From contig JAZAYU010000037.1 of NCBI GenBank assembly GCA_038501625.1, positions 806,001-870,000 of the forward strand: a stretch of 64,000 bases of DNA, given 5' to 3'. A program made the translations under genes and the position numbers. This DNA comes from Corbicula japonica (Eukaryota; Mollusca; Bivalvia; Venerida; Cyrenidae). Positions 51,341 to 59,828 of this stretch are shown in pieces. The notes beneath the pieces were generated by a model. That model had not been told where the DNA came from. It saw only the letters and a list, made by a program, of their open reading frames with translations, and made no database searches. How positions within the stretch are numbered: position 1 is the first letter of the stretch; every line of letters starts with the position of its first letter.

Positions 51341-52043
51341 CCTTAATTCTATTATGTTCCGTCATCGTGTGTTATTAAATCTTCCAAGTAACATCCTGAT
51401 ATAAAAGCTTGTGCTTTTTGTTTCTTTCGTGACGATAAGTTACATTTTAAAGTAATTTATTCCAAGATAATCAGGTATGTTTGCGAGCGTAGCGACTCGA
51501 TTAGCCATTTTGTTTGACGGACATCGGAAGAGTTGTTCCGCTTGAAAATCGGTGGGCGCGGTTATCGACGCTCCAGCGTAAGGTCAATACACACCTCATT
51601 CAAGGTTAAGCAATGGGCGATTTGACCAATCACAATCGATTTCTTTACTATCAGCTGGATAACTCCGCCTCTCCACGTGGTGAATTCGCAAGTCTTTCGG
51701 TGTCGTTTGATCGTATTTTGGCTCTGTTGACTCTTGATATTCTCAATTAATAGCGGAACCCGGTGTGTTTAACATAATGTTCAATGATTTTAATGAGATG
51801 CGATCATGAGTAATTATTTGGTTATTCTTAGTTCTGTGATAAGAAGACAAACACTTCGAAAATTGTACTGTATACATGTATGAAGTACAAAGGTGCGCAT
51901 GCGCTAAATATGGACGCAAAATTTGAATCGCTGTGAAAATTTTGTGAAAATTTGGAAATTTATTGAAAAGGAAATAAATATTTTGGACTATTTTACTTCA
52001 AGTAAGTGTAGATTGACAGTCTCCACGATTTGATGTTATTGAT

Positions 52044-52115
52044 ATGTCCGCTAATTCATCAGGAAGAGAGAAACGTGATAGAGAATCGCCAGGGCTTACC
52101 AGCCCTTTGTGCTAA
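52044..52115 (+). other. Upstream short ORF in frame with LINE ORF1
   Basis: ATG at 52044, 23 codons (SANSSGREKRDRESPG), TAA at 52113-52115. It is in the same frame as ORF1, whose ATG follows nine bases later. It may be a regulatory upstream ORF or the true N-terminus separated by a stop. Confidence 0.4.
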
Positions 52116-52124
52116 CAAAGCAAG

Positions 52125-52907
52125 ATGGCGACAACAGATAATGATGGTAATTCTTGTGCTTCACCTGTTTTAAGTACATCTGGTCTTTCCGAGAGAATGG
52201 ACAAAATGATGGAAATACTTATGGCAGTTAAGAAAGGCCAGGAAAGTTTGCAGAAAACGTTTGATAGTAAAATTGAGAGATTGCGGAATGATGTCCTCTC
52301 AACAATTGATGACAAAATAAAGGCCGTAAAAGTTGATATTGACCTACAATTCGCCTCCCTAGAAAAACGAATTTGTGACCTAGAAATTCAATTCCAGTCA
52401 TTCAAGGTGACAGACTGTGCACCGGGCGATTTTACCGTTAACAACTGCGACATTACGGTAATTGCATCAAACGTACCTGAGCGGCAAGGAAAGTCACCGT
52501 TCGATAATGCGCAAGATTTAATCGACGCACTGGGTGATGAGATTTCGGCACAGGTGACAATTAAAGATGCTAAAAGGTGCAATAATAGAAATACAGGGAA
52601 ACCACCACTACTGAAAATAGCATTTTCATCGGTAGAAGAAAAAGTGAGTGTTTTGCGGGCCAAAAAACTGTTAAAAAACAATTCCGCATATAAAACTGTC
52701 TATCTTCATAGCAGTAAAACTCATACTGAACGTATTTTGGAATTGAATGCCAAAACGCTGCTCTCGGAATTACCGAATGGAAACCAGTTCCGAGTTACGG
52801 CGAACGGACGTATCGTCAAGAAGGATACATCCAGCAACGATAATCCTATTGGTCGAAATTCCCCTTCCGGTGTCAACCGCCGAACGTCTGGTTCCGGTCA
52901 GGATTAG
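52125..52907 (+). CDS. LINE ORF1 (coiled-coil nucleic-acid-binding protein)
   Basis: 260 residues from an ATG in good context (AAGATGG). Residues about 20-95 form a long coiled coil (LSERMDKMMEILMAVKKGQE, FASLEKRICDLEIQFQSF) for trimerisation. Residues about 105-215 look like an RRM-type/transposase-22 fold (ITVIASNVPE, PPLLKIAFSSVEEK, YKTVYLHSSKTHTERILE). The tail is Ser/Asn-rich. It packages the LINE RNA. It ends in TAG, and ORF2 continues in the same frame right after it. Confidence 0.85.
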   Translation: MATTDNDGNSCASPVLSTSGLSERMDKMMEILMAVKKGQESLQKTFDSKIERLRNDVLSTIDDKIKAVKVDIDLQFASLEKRICDLEIQFQSFKVTDCAPGDFTVNNCDITVIASNVPERQGKSPFDNAQDLIDALGDEISAQVTIKDAKRCNNRNTGKPPLLKIAFSSVEEKVSVLRAKKLLKNNSAYKTVYLHSSKTHTERILELNAKTLLSELPNGNQFRVTANGRIVKKDTSSNDNPIGRNSPSGVNRRTSGSGQD

Positions 52908-55900
52908 TCCGACTCCCGGTTTCTAGAACGTTCTCTGTCCATCGCTCATATTAATGTTTGTGGATGGACAGAATCCAACCATCAGTTGAGAACAAAGCTA
53001 GTTGAACATATTGATGCCGATATCGTCTGTGTTAACGAAACCCATTTAAAAAATGACCAGACTTTACATATTGATAATTACCGCTTCTATGGACATAATC
53101 GTAAACAACTACACGTGAATGCCCCTAAAGGCTCGGGTGGAGTAGGCATATTTGTTAGAAACTGTCTATTTGATAACTTTTCTATTGACATTATAGATAA
53201 AAGCTATGAGGGAATATTAGGTATTTCTTTCCAAAGTAAAGACACCGATTATAAATTTTCAGTCTATGCAGTTTATTTACCCCCAGAGAATTCAACATGG
53301 GGCAGGAATGCTAATGACTTTTACGCACATTTATTAGGGCAAATGTATTTGTTATCGGACAATGATGCAGTTTTTGTGTGCGGGGATACTAATTCGCGCA
53401 TAGGGAATTTATCTGAAATTATTGCAGATGTAGACCTCATACCACAAAGGGTTGTGATTGATAAATGTGTTAATCAGCATGGACATACGTTTATAGAATT
53501 TTTAACTGAATCTAAAATGTGTGTTTTAAATAACCGATTTTTGCCAGATTCAGATAATTTTACGTCAGTATCCTCTAAGGGAAAATCTGTCGTCGATTAT
53601 GTATGTACACCGCATGACTGCTTTAATTCTTGCAAAGATTTTGAAGTTATTTCCCCTTCATCAATTGTTGATAGATACAATTTGCACTCCTTTATTGGTC
53701 AGCGCAGTAAATTGCCCGATCATTATTTCTTGCGCTTTGTATACAATTATAAAACTGTTATCTCGGATAGCATAAACGTTAGTGAAGATAAAAATGTCAG
53801 GCCTATTTTTAATCAAAAAGTTTTTAAGTTGAAAAGAATTCCTGAGGACTTTCTAAGTTCTGATCTGGCAAAAAATGCACTTCAAATGTTGATTCGTAAT
53901 ATTGAATTATGTAGAGAAAATCAAGATAGTATTGATTTGTTGTATGAAGATTTTGTTGAGAAACTATTGCATGAAATGAACAAAAGTATTCCTTTCATAG
54001 ACTGCACAAGAAAAACTCGGAAACGTTATAAACAATTTAAGCCTTACTGGGATGATGAACTTGAAAATTCATGGCAAAATGTTCGCAGATCAGAGAGGGA
54101 ATTTCTAAAATTTCGGGGTAACAAAAATACTCAAAATCGACTTAGGTCTCAATTTAAGTTGGCCCAAAACGCATTTGACAGGCGATTAAGGTCTGCTGAA
54201 AGGCAATATAAAAAATCATTGGCTTTTGATATTGATAGCGCGAGCACGAATAATCCTCGAGAGTTTTGGAATCACATTAAGCAGCTAGGTCCTAAACGTA
54301 AAAGTTCTATCCCACTTGAGGTTTATGATGATCACGGAAATATAATCTCTGATGAGGAATTTGTTTTCAGTAAATGGAAAGATGAATTTGGAAAACTCTA
54401 CAATTTCAATGAAAACAGTGAAGATTTTGATCATGCATTCTATGAAAACATTTTGCGTGAAAAATCGTTTTTAGAAAGTAATATGTTAGATCCTCTTTTT
54501 GAAGGTAATCGGGTTTTAAACGTAACAATTACACTTTCAGAGGTAAAAAAGGTTGTAAACAAATCAAAGAACGGTAAAAGTGTGGGTTTTGATAAAATTC
54601 CCTACGAAGTTTTAAAGTTTCCTATTATTATTGATGTACTTCATGCATTGTTTAATTTATGTTTTGATACAGGTTTGGTTCCTAGTCTTTGGAGAAAAGC
54701 TATGATATTTCCTTTACCCAAAGATAATACCAAAGACAAAAGAGTTCCTTTAAACTATAGAGGAATTAGTCTGTTATCTGTTGTAAGCAAATTATATTCT
54801 GCTGTTCTTAATAATCGTTTATTGTCATATCTAGAAGAAAATGAACAATTAGCCGAAGAGCAAAACGGTTTTAGACCTAAACGTTCATGTGAAGATCATG
54901 TATATAGTGCATGTACAATTATTAAGAACCGTCTGTTAAAGAAACAGGACACATTTGGAACCTTCATAGATCTGCAAAAGGCATTTGATTTTGTCAATAG
55001 AGATGTATTGTTGTATAAAATGCTGTCTAATAATATAGATGGAAAATTTTATAATTCTATTAAGGCTCTTCTGAGTAATACTTCATCTGCCATTAAGCTC
55101 AATGGTATGCTCTCAGACTGGTTCCCGACTTTGTCAGGGGTAAAGCAGGGGGATAGCAGTTCCCCGACAATTTTTGCATTCTTTATAAATGATCTTGTAG
55201 AAGGCCTTAATACACTCAACAAAGGTATATTCATTGATGGTACACATGTTTGCTGTTTATTATATGCAGATGATATTTTATTGTTGTCTGAAAATGAAAC
55301 AGATATGCAGAAAATGTTAGACTTTCTGTTTGAATGGTGTAGAAAATGGCGTTTAAAAGTTAACTACACTAAATCACAATCAATTCATTTTAGAAATAGA
55401 GGAAAACAACGTAGTAAATATGAATTTAAAATAGGAAATCAAACTGTAGAATATACGGATGTATATAGATATCTTGGAGTTCATTTGCATGAACATTTGG
55501 ATTTTTCTTGTACTGCAGAAATCTTATCACAGGCAGGTGGTAGAGCATTGGGGGCTGTAATTTCAAAGATTCAAAATCATAAAAATGTTGGGTATAAAAC
55601 ATATTGTAAACTGTATTATTCATGTGTGGTTCCAGTTTTAGACTACTGTTCTTCTGTTTGGGGTTTTAAAACTTTCAATCACATTGATATGATTCAAAGT
55701 AGAGCGATACGGTATTTTTTAGGTGTTCACAAATTTACACCAATTTTAGCGTTAAATGGGGATATGGGTTGGATTATTACAAAACACAGACGTTGGGTAA
55801 ACATGATTAGATTATGGAACAGATTAGTAAACATGAATAACTCAAGATTGACAAAAAAAATATTTGAGTATGATTATAGATCAAATGGAAATACTTGGTG

Positions 55901-56447
55901 CTCAGAAATAAAACAAATTTTATGTGAAGTAAATCTTTCGGCCTGTTATGACACTAAAACTACGGTTGATCTCAAAGAGGTAGAAGTCAGGCTATTTACA
56001 AAATATAAAGAAGATTGGTCCAATAATATAAAAACAGTCTCAAAGTTGAGAACTTACATAAAATTTAAATCAGAATACAATACAGAAAAATATCTTCTCG
56101 CAAATCTTACAAAGGTTGAGAGATCACATTTATCACAATTTCGTTGCGGTATTCTACCTCTTCGGGTTGAAACTGGAAGATTTATGGGTCTTAACCAAAA
56201 TGATAGATTGTGTCAAATTTGCAATAGTAATAGTGAAGTAGAAGATGAAACCCATTTCTTGTTAAAATGTTCCATGTATCAGGACATCAGAGACAATCTA
56301 CTACACAGAGCAATTGCCAATAATGAGAATTTTCCAACGCTTTCCGATTCAGAAAAACTAGTTTATTTACTAAATAACCATTTTATACATGTGTCAAAAT
56401 TTATTGTAAGCGGCATGATTAGAAGAAAATCGATACTATACACTTAA
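52908..56447 (+). CDS. LINE ORF2 (APE endonuclease and reverse transcriptase)
   Basis: Open for 1,179 codons directly after the ORF1 TAG, in the same frame and with no ATG before the endonuclease. The APE domain starts at once (SIAHINVCGW, ADIVCVNETHL, GGVGIFVRN, VFVCGDTNSRIG, VVDYVCTP). Reverse transcriptase motifs follow: WRKAMIFPLPKDN, NYRGISLLS, EEQNGFRPKRS, FIDLQKAFDFV, LSGVKQGDSSSP and the catalytic CCLLYADDILLL. The C-terminus has a zinc knuckle (CQICN ... ETHFLLKC). It nicks target DNA and reverse-transcribes the RNA in place. All catalytic residues appear present. Confidence 0.92.
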   Translation, partial: SDSRFLERSLSIAHINVCGWTESNHQLRTKLVEHIDADIVCVNETHLKNDQTLHIDNYRFYGHNRKQLHVNAPKGSGGVGIFVRNCLFDNFSIDIIDKSYEGILGISFQSKDTDYKFSVYAVYLPPENSTWGRNANDFYAHLLGQMYLLSDNDAVFVCGDTNSRIGNLSEIIADVDLIPQRVVIDKCVNQHGHTFIEFLTESKMCVLNNRFLPDSDNFTSVSSKGKSVVDYVCTPHDCFNSCKDFEVISPSSIVDRYNLHSFIGQRSKLPDHYFLRFVYNYKTVISDSINVSEDKNVRPIFNQKVFKLKRIPEDFLSSDLAKNALQMLIRNIELCRENQDSIDLLYEDFVEKLLHEMNKSIPFIDCTRKTRKRYKQFKPYWDDELENSWQNVRRSEREFLKFRGNKNTQNRLRSQFKLAQNAFDRRLRSAERQYKKSLAFDIDSASTNNPREFWNHIKQLGPKRKSSIPLEVYDDHGNIISDEEFVFSKWKDEFGKLYNFNENSEDFDHAFYENILREKSFLESNMLDPLFEGNRVLNVTITLSEVKKVVNKSKNGKSVGFDKIPYEVLKFPIIIDVLHALFNLCFDTGLVPSLWRKAMIFPLPKDNTKDKRVPLNYRGISLLSVVSKLYSAVLNNRLLSYLEENEQLAEEQNGFRPKRSCEDHVYSACTIIKNRLLKKQDTFGTFIDLQKAFDFVNRDVLLYKMLSNNIDGKFYNSIKALLSNTSSAIKLNGMLSDWFPTLSGVKQGDSSSPTIFAFFINDLVEGLNTLNKGIFIDGTHVCCLLYADDILLLSENETDMQKMLDFLFEWCRKWRLKVNYTKSQSIHFRNRGKQRSKYEFKIGNQTVEYTDVYRYLGVHLHEHLDFSCTAEILSQAGGRALGAVISKIQNHKNVGYKTYCKLYYSCVVPVLDYCSSVWGFKTFNHIDMIQSRAIRYFLGVHKFTPILALNGDMGWIITKHRRWVNMIRLWNRLVNMNNSRLTKKIFEYDYRSNGNTWCSEIKQILCEVNLSACYDTKTTVDLKEVEVRLFTKYKEDWSNNIKTVSKLRTYIKFKSEYNTEKYLLANLTKVERSHLSQFRCGILPLRVETGRFMGLNQNDRLCQICNSNSEVEDETHFLLKCSMYQDIRDNLLHRAIANNENFPTLSDSEKLVYLLNNHFIHVSKFIVSGMIRRKSILYT

Positions 56448-56739
56448 AAAATCTTTTTTACGAATAGTCTCTAATTAAAAATCAACTTAAGTAATATGTA
56501 TTTATTTCCTATCAAACTCTCGTTCAGACATACCATATGTATATATTTTGTTTTCTATTGTGTGACTTGATGTAAATAGTACATGCGTACTAATTGAAAA
56601 TGTCATACAGTATTAGTTTCTGTTCTAATGTTTAAAACCATCTGAAGTGACTTATAGGCCCAACGTGGCCGGGTGTTGTATTTATTTGTTATTATAGTTT
56701 GTAAATATTTGATACACAATGTCACTATAATAAAATTTA

Positions 56740-56764
56740 CTTACTTACTTACTTACTTACTTAC
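56740..56764. repeat. (TTAC)n tail of the LINE
   Basis: About six TTAC units directly after an AATAAAATT string. Confidence 0.9.
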
Positions 56765-56889
56765 TGTATGAAAATAATTGTGCGATAATGGATTTGTTTT
56801 AAACAAATCTATTGGCAAGTTGCATTTAGAACTTAAATTGCAAAAGAAATACATTCTGTGGCATTTTACTGCGCTATCACCGTAACGAT

Positions 56890-57289
56890 CAGTTCATTTT
56901 CGTCGGACACATTTTCAAGTATGCATGAAAGAACGACGACTCGTCAATTCTATCTTATTTCAAGAGAAACCGGCCTTGTGAGGCTGATGCCAACTCCATC
57001 GGGCATTCTGAACTTCAAAATTCTAGAAATGAGATCGAGATCATTTCCGGATAGCCCTTCAAGAGCGACTCTTACGACGCCAAGTACCCCTTCACGTCGT
57101 GAAATTACTCCGACGCCGGACGCGGTACCCCAACATGCCGAGACACTGAATCAACGCCGGCTACCTCGAACAGCCAGTTCGATCCAGTCAGGTGTCGATC
57201 CTAAGTGGAAGAAAGTCTACTTCTGGTTGCAAGAAGTTGGCAATGTTTTTTATATATATTTACTTAGCCTTGTGACTTGCATTAAATAA
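56890..57289 (+). CDS. Possible coding exon, unrecognised
   Basis: An open frame, best read from an AG acceptor near 56892, runs to TAA at 57287-57289. It has Ser/Thr/Pro/Arg-rich text (LTTPSTPSRREITPTPDAVP) and a hydrophobic end (YFWLQEVGNVFYIYLLSLV). Its higher GC than the surroundings suggests former coding use. No ATG leads it and no family was recognised. Confidence 0.3.
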
Positions 57290-57322
57290 ACAAAATAACT
57301 CAATTTCATGCTACTATATATA

Positions 57323-57548
57323 CTGAAAGGATAAAGAAACGCAGGGTAACAATTGGATAGGCAGGTTCGAAAGCTCATGCTCCACGACGGTTTACACTGA
57401 GGCAGTGGAGACAAGTTTTATTCACTTTCGACACATGTTAAGGTGTATCATGACCTAATAACTCAATACACAAAGTTTCACTTTATTTGGAGAACGCGTT
57501 CTTAATATATCGGAACAAATGTTACCCTGCGTTTCTTTATCCTTTCAG
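57323..57548. mobile_element. Mariner-like MITE, 226 bp
   Basis: Inverted ends CTGAAAGGATAAAGAAACGC (left) and GCGTTTCTTTATCCTTTCAG (right) continue for about 30 bp (GGGTAACA/TGTTACCC) and are flanked by TA on both sides. No coding capacity. It interrupts a repeat also seen at 26041-26125. Confidence 0.85.
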
Positions 57549-57679
57549 TATATTAAAAGGGAAATATGCATATCAGGAATCGCCACACTCATAAAACACA
57601 GCCTCCCCTGCAGCAAAAAGAAGAGAGGAAAATAAATGATTTGTTTGTTGATTGTTTAACAAAAAAGGGGAACCGTATG

Positions 57680-57765
57680 GGTTAGCGCCTTGGAACAGTC
57701 AGTAGCAAAATAATTTGCTACTAGGGGTTTAAACCAGGTTCTTGGGGTGCACTACATAATTTATT
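57680..57765 (+). repeat. SINE-like repeat, copy 2
   Basis: Inverse of about 22300-22375, with the same TTTGCTAC-like centre and GGTTTAAACCAGGTTC text. Confidence 0.5.
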
Positions 57766-57864
57766 ATACCTGTTTGTGTTAACTGAATACCTATTATGAT
57801 ATTATTTTTATATATGTGAAGCTATCTATATGTTTACTGGTATCGTAAATTAATTTAATTTCAG

Positions 57865-58046
57865 ATTGTGAGTGGGGTTTTTCCACCTTATCAAGAGTGA
57901 AGACTAAGCTTAGTAGCAGGCTTAACAATTCAACATTAAATTCATTGTTAATGATATCCATGGAAGGTCCTGATGTACTGAAGTTTGATTATAATAAGGC
58001 CGTCAGCGCTTGGGTCCAAGAAAAAAAGAGGCTTCTGAAAGTTTAA
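57865..58046 (+). pseudogene. hAT-type transposase C-terminal exon (dimerisation region)
   Basis: After a TAATTTCAG acceptor the frame reads CEWGFSTLSRVKTKLSSRL, NSTLNSLLMISMEGPD and KAVSAWVQEKKRL, then TAA at 58044-58046. ERGFSxxNxIKTxxRxxL followed by LMxIxxEGP is the C-terminal dimerisation signature of hAT transposases and their ZBED/ZNF862-like host relatives. Only this last exon is present near here, so it is a fragment or the end of a gene whose other exons lie elsewhere. Confidence 0.6.
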
Positions 58047-58830
58047 TCCTAATTCTGTCAGTTGTAATGAAACACTGAGTTTGATATGTGTGAGATATCT
58101 TGGACAATGAAGGTGAAAAACTAACTATACAGAGTATATAGTTGACATTGTAACTTGATGAGATCAGATCAGTTTATGTTATTAAAACACATGTTGAGAT
58201 ACTGTTTACACATTGTTTCACATTATTTATGTTTTTTAACTTTGAACCTTTCTTGGCTCTAAAGAGATAAAAAAAAAACATCTATGTACTATATACAGTT
58301 TTTGCAGTAAACTTTTGTACAAATATAAAATTGTATAAAATGATAGTTAAAAAATAAAGTTTCGCGAGCTTATATCCATGAAATATCCAGCGACAACCCT
58401 TCCAAAAATCCTGGGGAGACCGTCAGTAAGTTGGCGAATATTTTTGTTAATGCATTGTTGCGATCGACGTAAAAATTAAGATTGTAACTGTTTCAGTCTC
58501 TTAAGGTACGTGAGCCTTGTGCATTTCATTGTTGACAATACTCAGTTGTGGCGGAGCCTGATCATCGTTATTCTAGCAAAATTTAACCACTAATCATACG
58601 CTTCTGCATCAAAAAGACCCCCGCCTAAGATTCAGGTGAAAAAACAAGTGGAAAACCTAATTTCCTTGCATCAAAATACAAGTACCTGCATCTATTGAAA
58701 TCCCTGAATGTACAGAATTATTTGCTAATGTTGATGATAGTAACTGTCACAAAGTTTAACGAAAAAATCACACATAGTTTCATATGTTTACAGTAATGAT
58801 ATCTGTGCAGGGCATGTTCGATTCAACCAG
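58047..58830. other. Non-coding stretch
   Basis: AT-rich sequence with no exon, terminus or RNA gene that I can support. Confidence 0.45.
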
Positions 58831-58831
58831 C

Positions 58832-58865
58832 GCGCCAGTATTTCAACGCTTTCAGCGCTTTGATT
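58832..58865 (+). mobile_element. Right end of a GCAT-loop hairpin element
   Basis: GCGCCAGTAT followed by TTCAACGCTTTCAGCGCTTT and GATT; identical to the right end at 3764-3799 except for the first ten bases, which match the 48665 hairpin instead. Confidence 0.6.
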
Positions 58866-59828
58866 ACGTGAAGAAAACTGATCAAGGCCATAATTATTCT
58901 TTATAAAAAAAAGCTGCTGTAACAACATGTGTCGCGGAGATTTGCTTTATCGCTCTAATGGTTTCAACAGGACAACGCGGCGATGATACGTTAAGAAAGT
59001 CTTTGTTTAACAAAATAATATTTGCAGCTGTTGATTTTTCTACGCAAAACAGCTTTAAGCAAAACAAAAAAACGTTGTTATGAAAACCCGCATCGATAAA
59101 CATAATCATTTTAAATTTGTTCCTAAGAGTCAATTTATTTAAATGTTAGAGAGATCTACATTTTAGTATCCTTTTCATATAGTTGTTACTATATAGCTTT
59201 ATAGAGCCAGAATAAGCTAGGAAATATCATGCTTATTCTAGAATAGGTGTATTTTCAAAGATATGAAATAAATTATCCATTTCGGTTTTTCATTGACGCT
59301 TCTGATGTAATACTGTAAAAATAACATACACCGATTTAACAACGTGGACAGAGCTTGTTGTTTAAATGCAACATGCTATTGATAATAACAACCAACCCAA
59401 AATCACAATTCGAACTAATATAAAAATTTTTTATTGCTTTGTACATGGAATTGAAGCTTTATTTTTTCCAAACATGTCATCAAAACACCGTGTAAAATTT
59501 ACCCTTTGTGTATGCGAGTTAGTAGTTCTCAAAAAAGTAATCTTTAATGATAAAAAACAGATATCAAATTAATCATCAATTTTAGGAGTCAACGAAAATG
59601 ATTCGTGAACTTTTTTTACACAATTGCGGCGCTTAATTGTTTCTGAAAAACTTCACTGAATGATGAATGCTTCTTTGGGATAGATCAAAATTTGAACTGT
59701 TTATTTGCGAATAATGAGTTGCCCTCAACCTTGAGGTAAACAACATAGGCAGTAATGCGCGCGTCCATTAGAGTCCACGAATAGGCTTGAGCAAACATTA
59801 CCGATCATAAACAGGCTCAATAAAGGTA

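Larger units (their letters stand above)
50284..51587. mobile_element. Possible DNA transposon remnant with 15-bp inverted ends and a THAP ORF
   Basis: TTGACCTTACGCTGG (50284-50298) is mirrored by CCAGCGTAAGGTCAA (51573-51587). Both ends also hold CCATTTTGT near GACGGAC-type text in opposite order. A THAP-domain start lies within. P-element and Harbinger relatives often carry THAP domains. No target duplication was found. Confidence 0.4.
51885..56764 (+). mobile_element. Full-length non-LTR retrotransposon (LINE) with (TTAC)n tail
   Basis: It contains intact ORF1 and ORF2, a short 3' region and a TTAC-repeat tail (56740-56764). TGTATGAA occurs at 51877-51884 and at 56765-56772, a tentative target duplication that would set the borders. 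Intact frames suggest a young copy. A clade near CR1/L2 is guessed from gene layout; an alignment is needed for certainty. Confidence 0.85.

Noticed and set aside
57360..57385. GGTTCGAAAGC as a tRNA B-box
   Set aside because: It lies inside the mariner-like MITE and no tRNA cloverleaf could be drawn around it.
48665..58865. A single intact 10-kb hairpin element
   Set aside because: Ends match, but the interior holds a LINE, MITEs and unrelated pieces and no Rep-helicase gene, so unity cannot be claimed.
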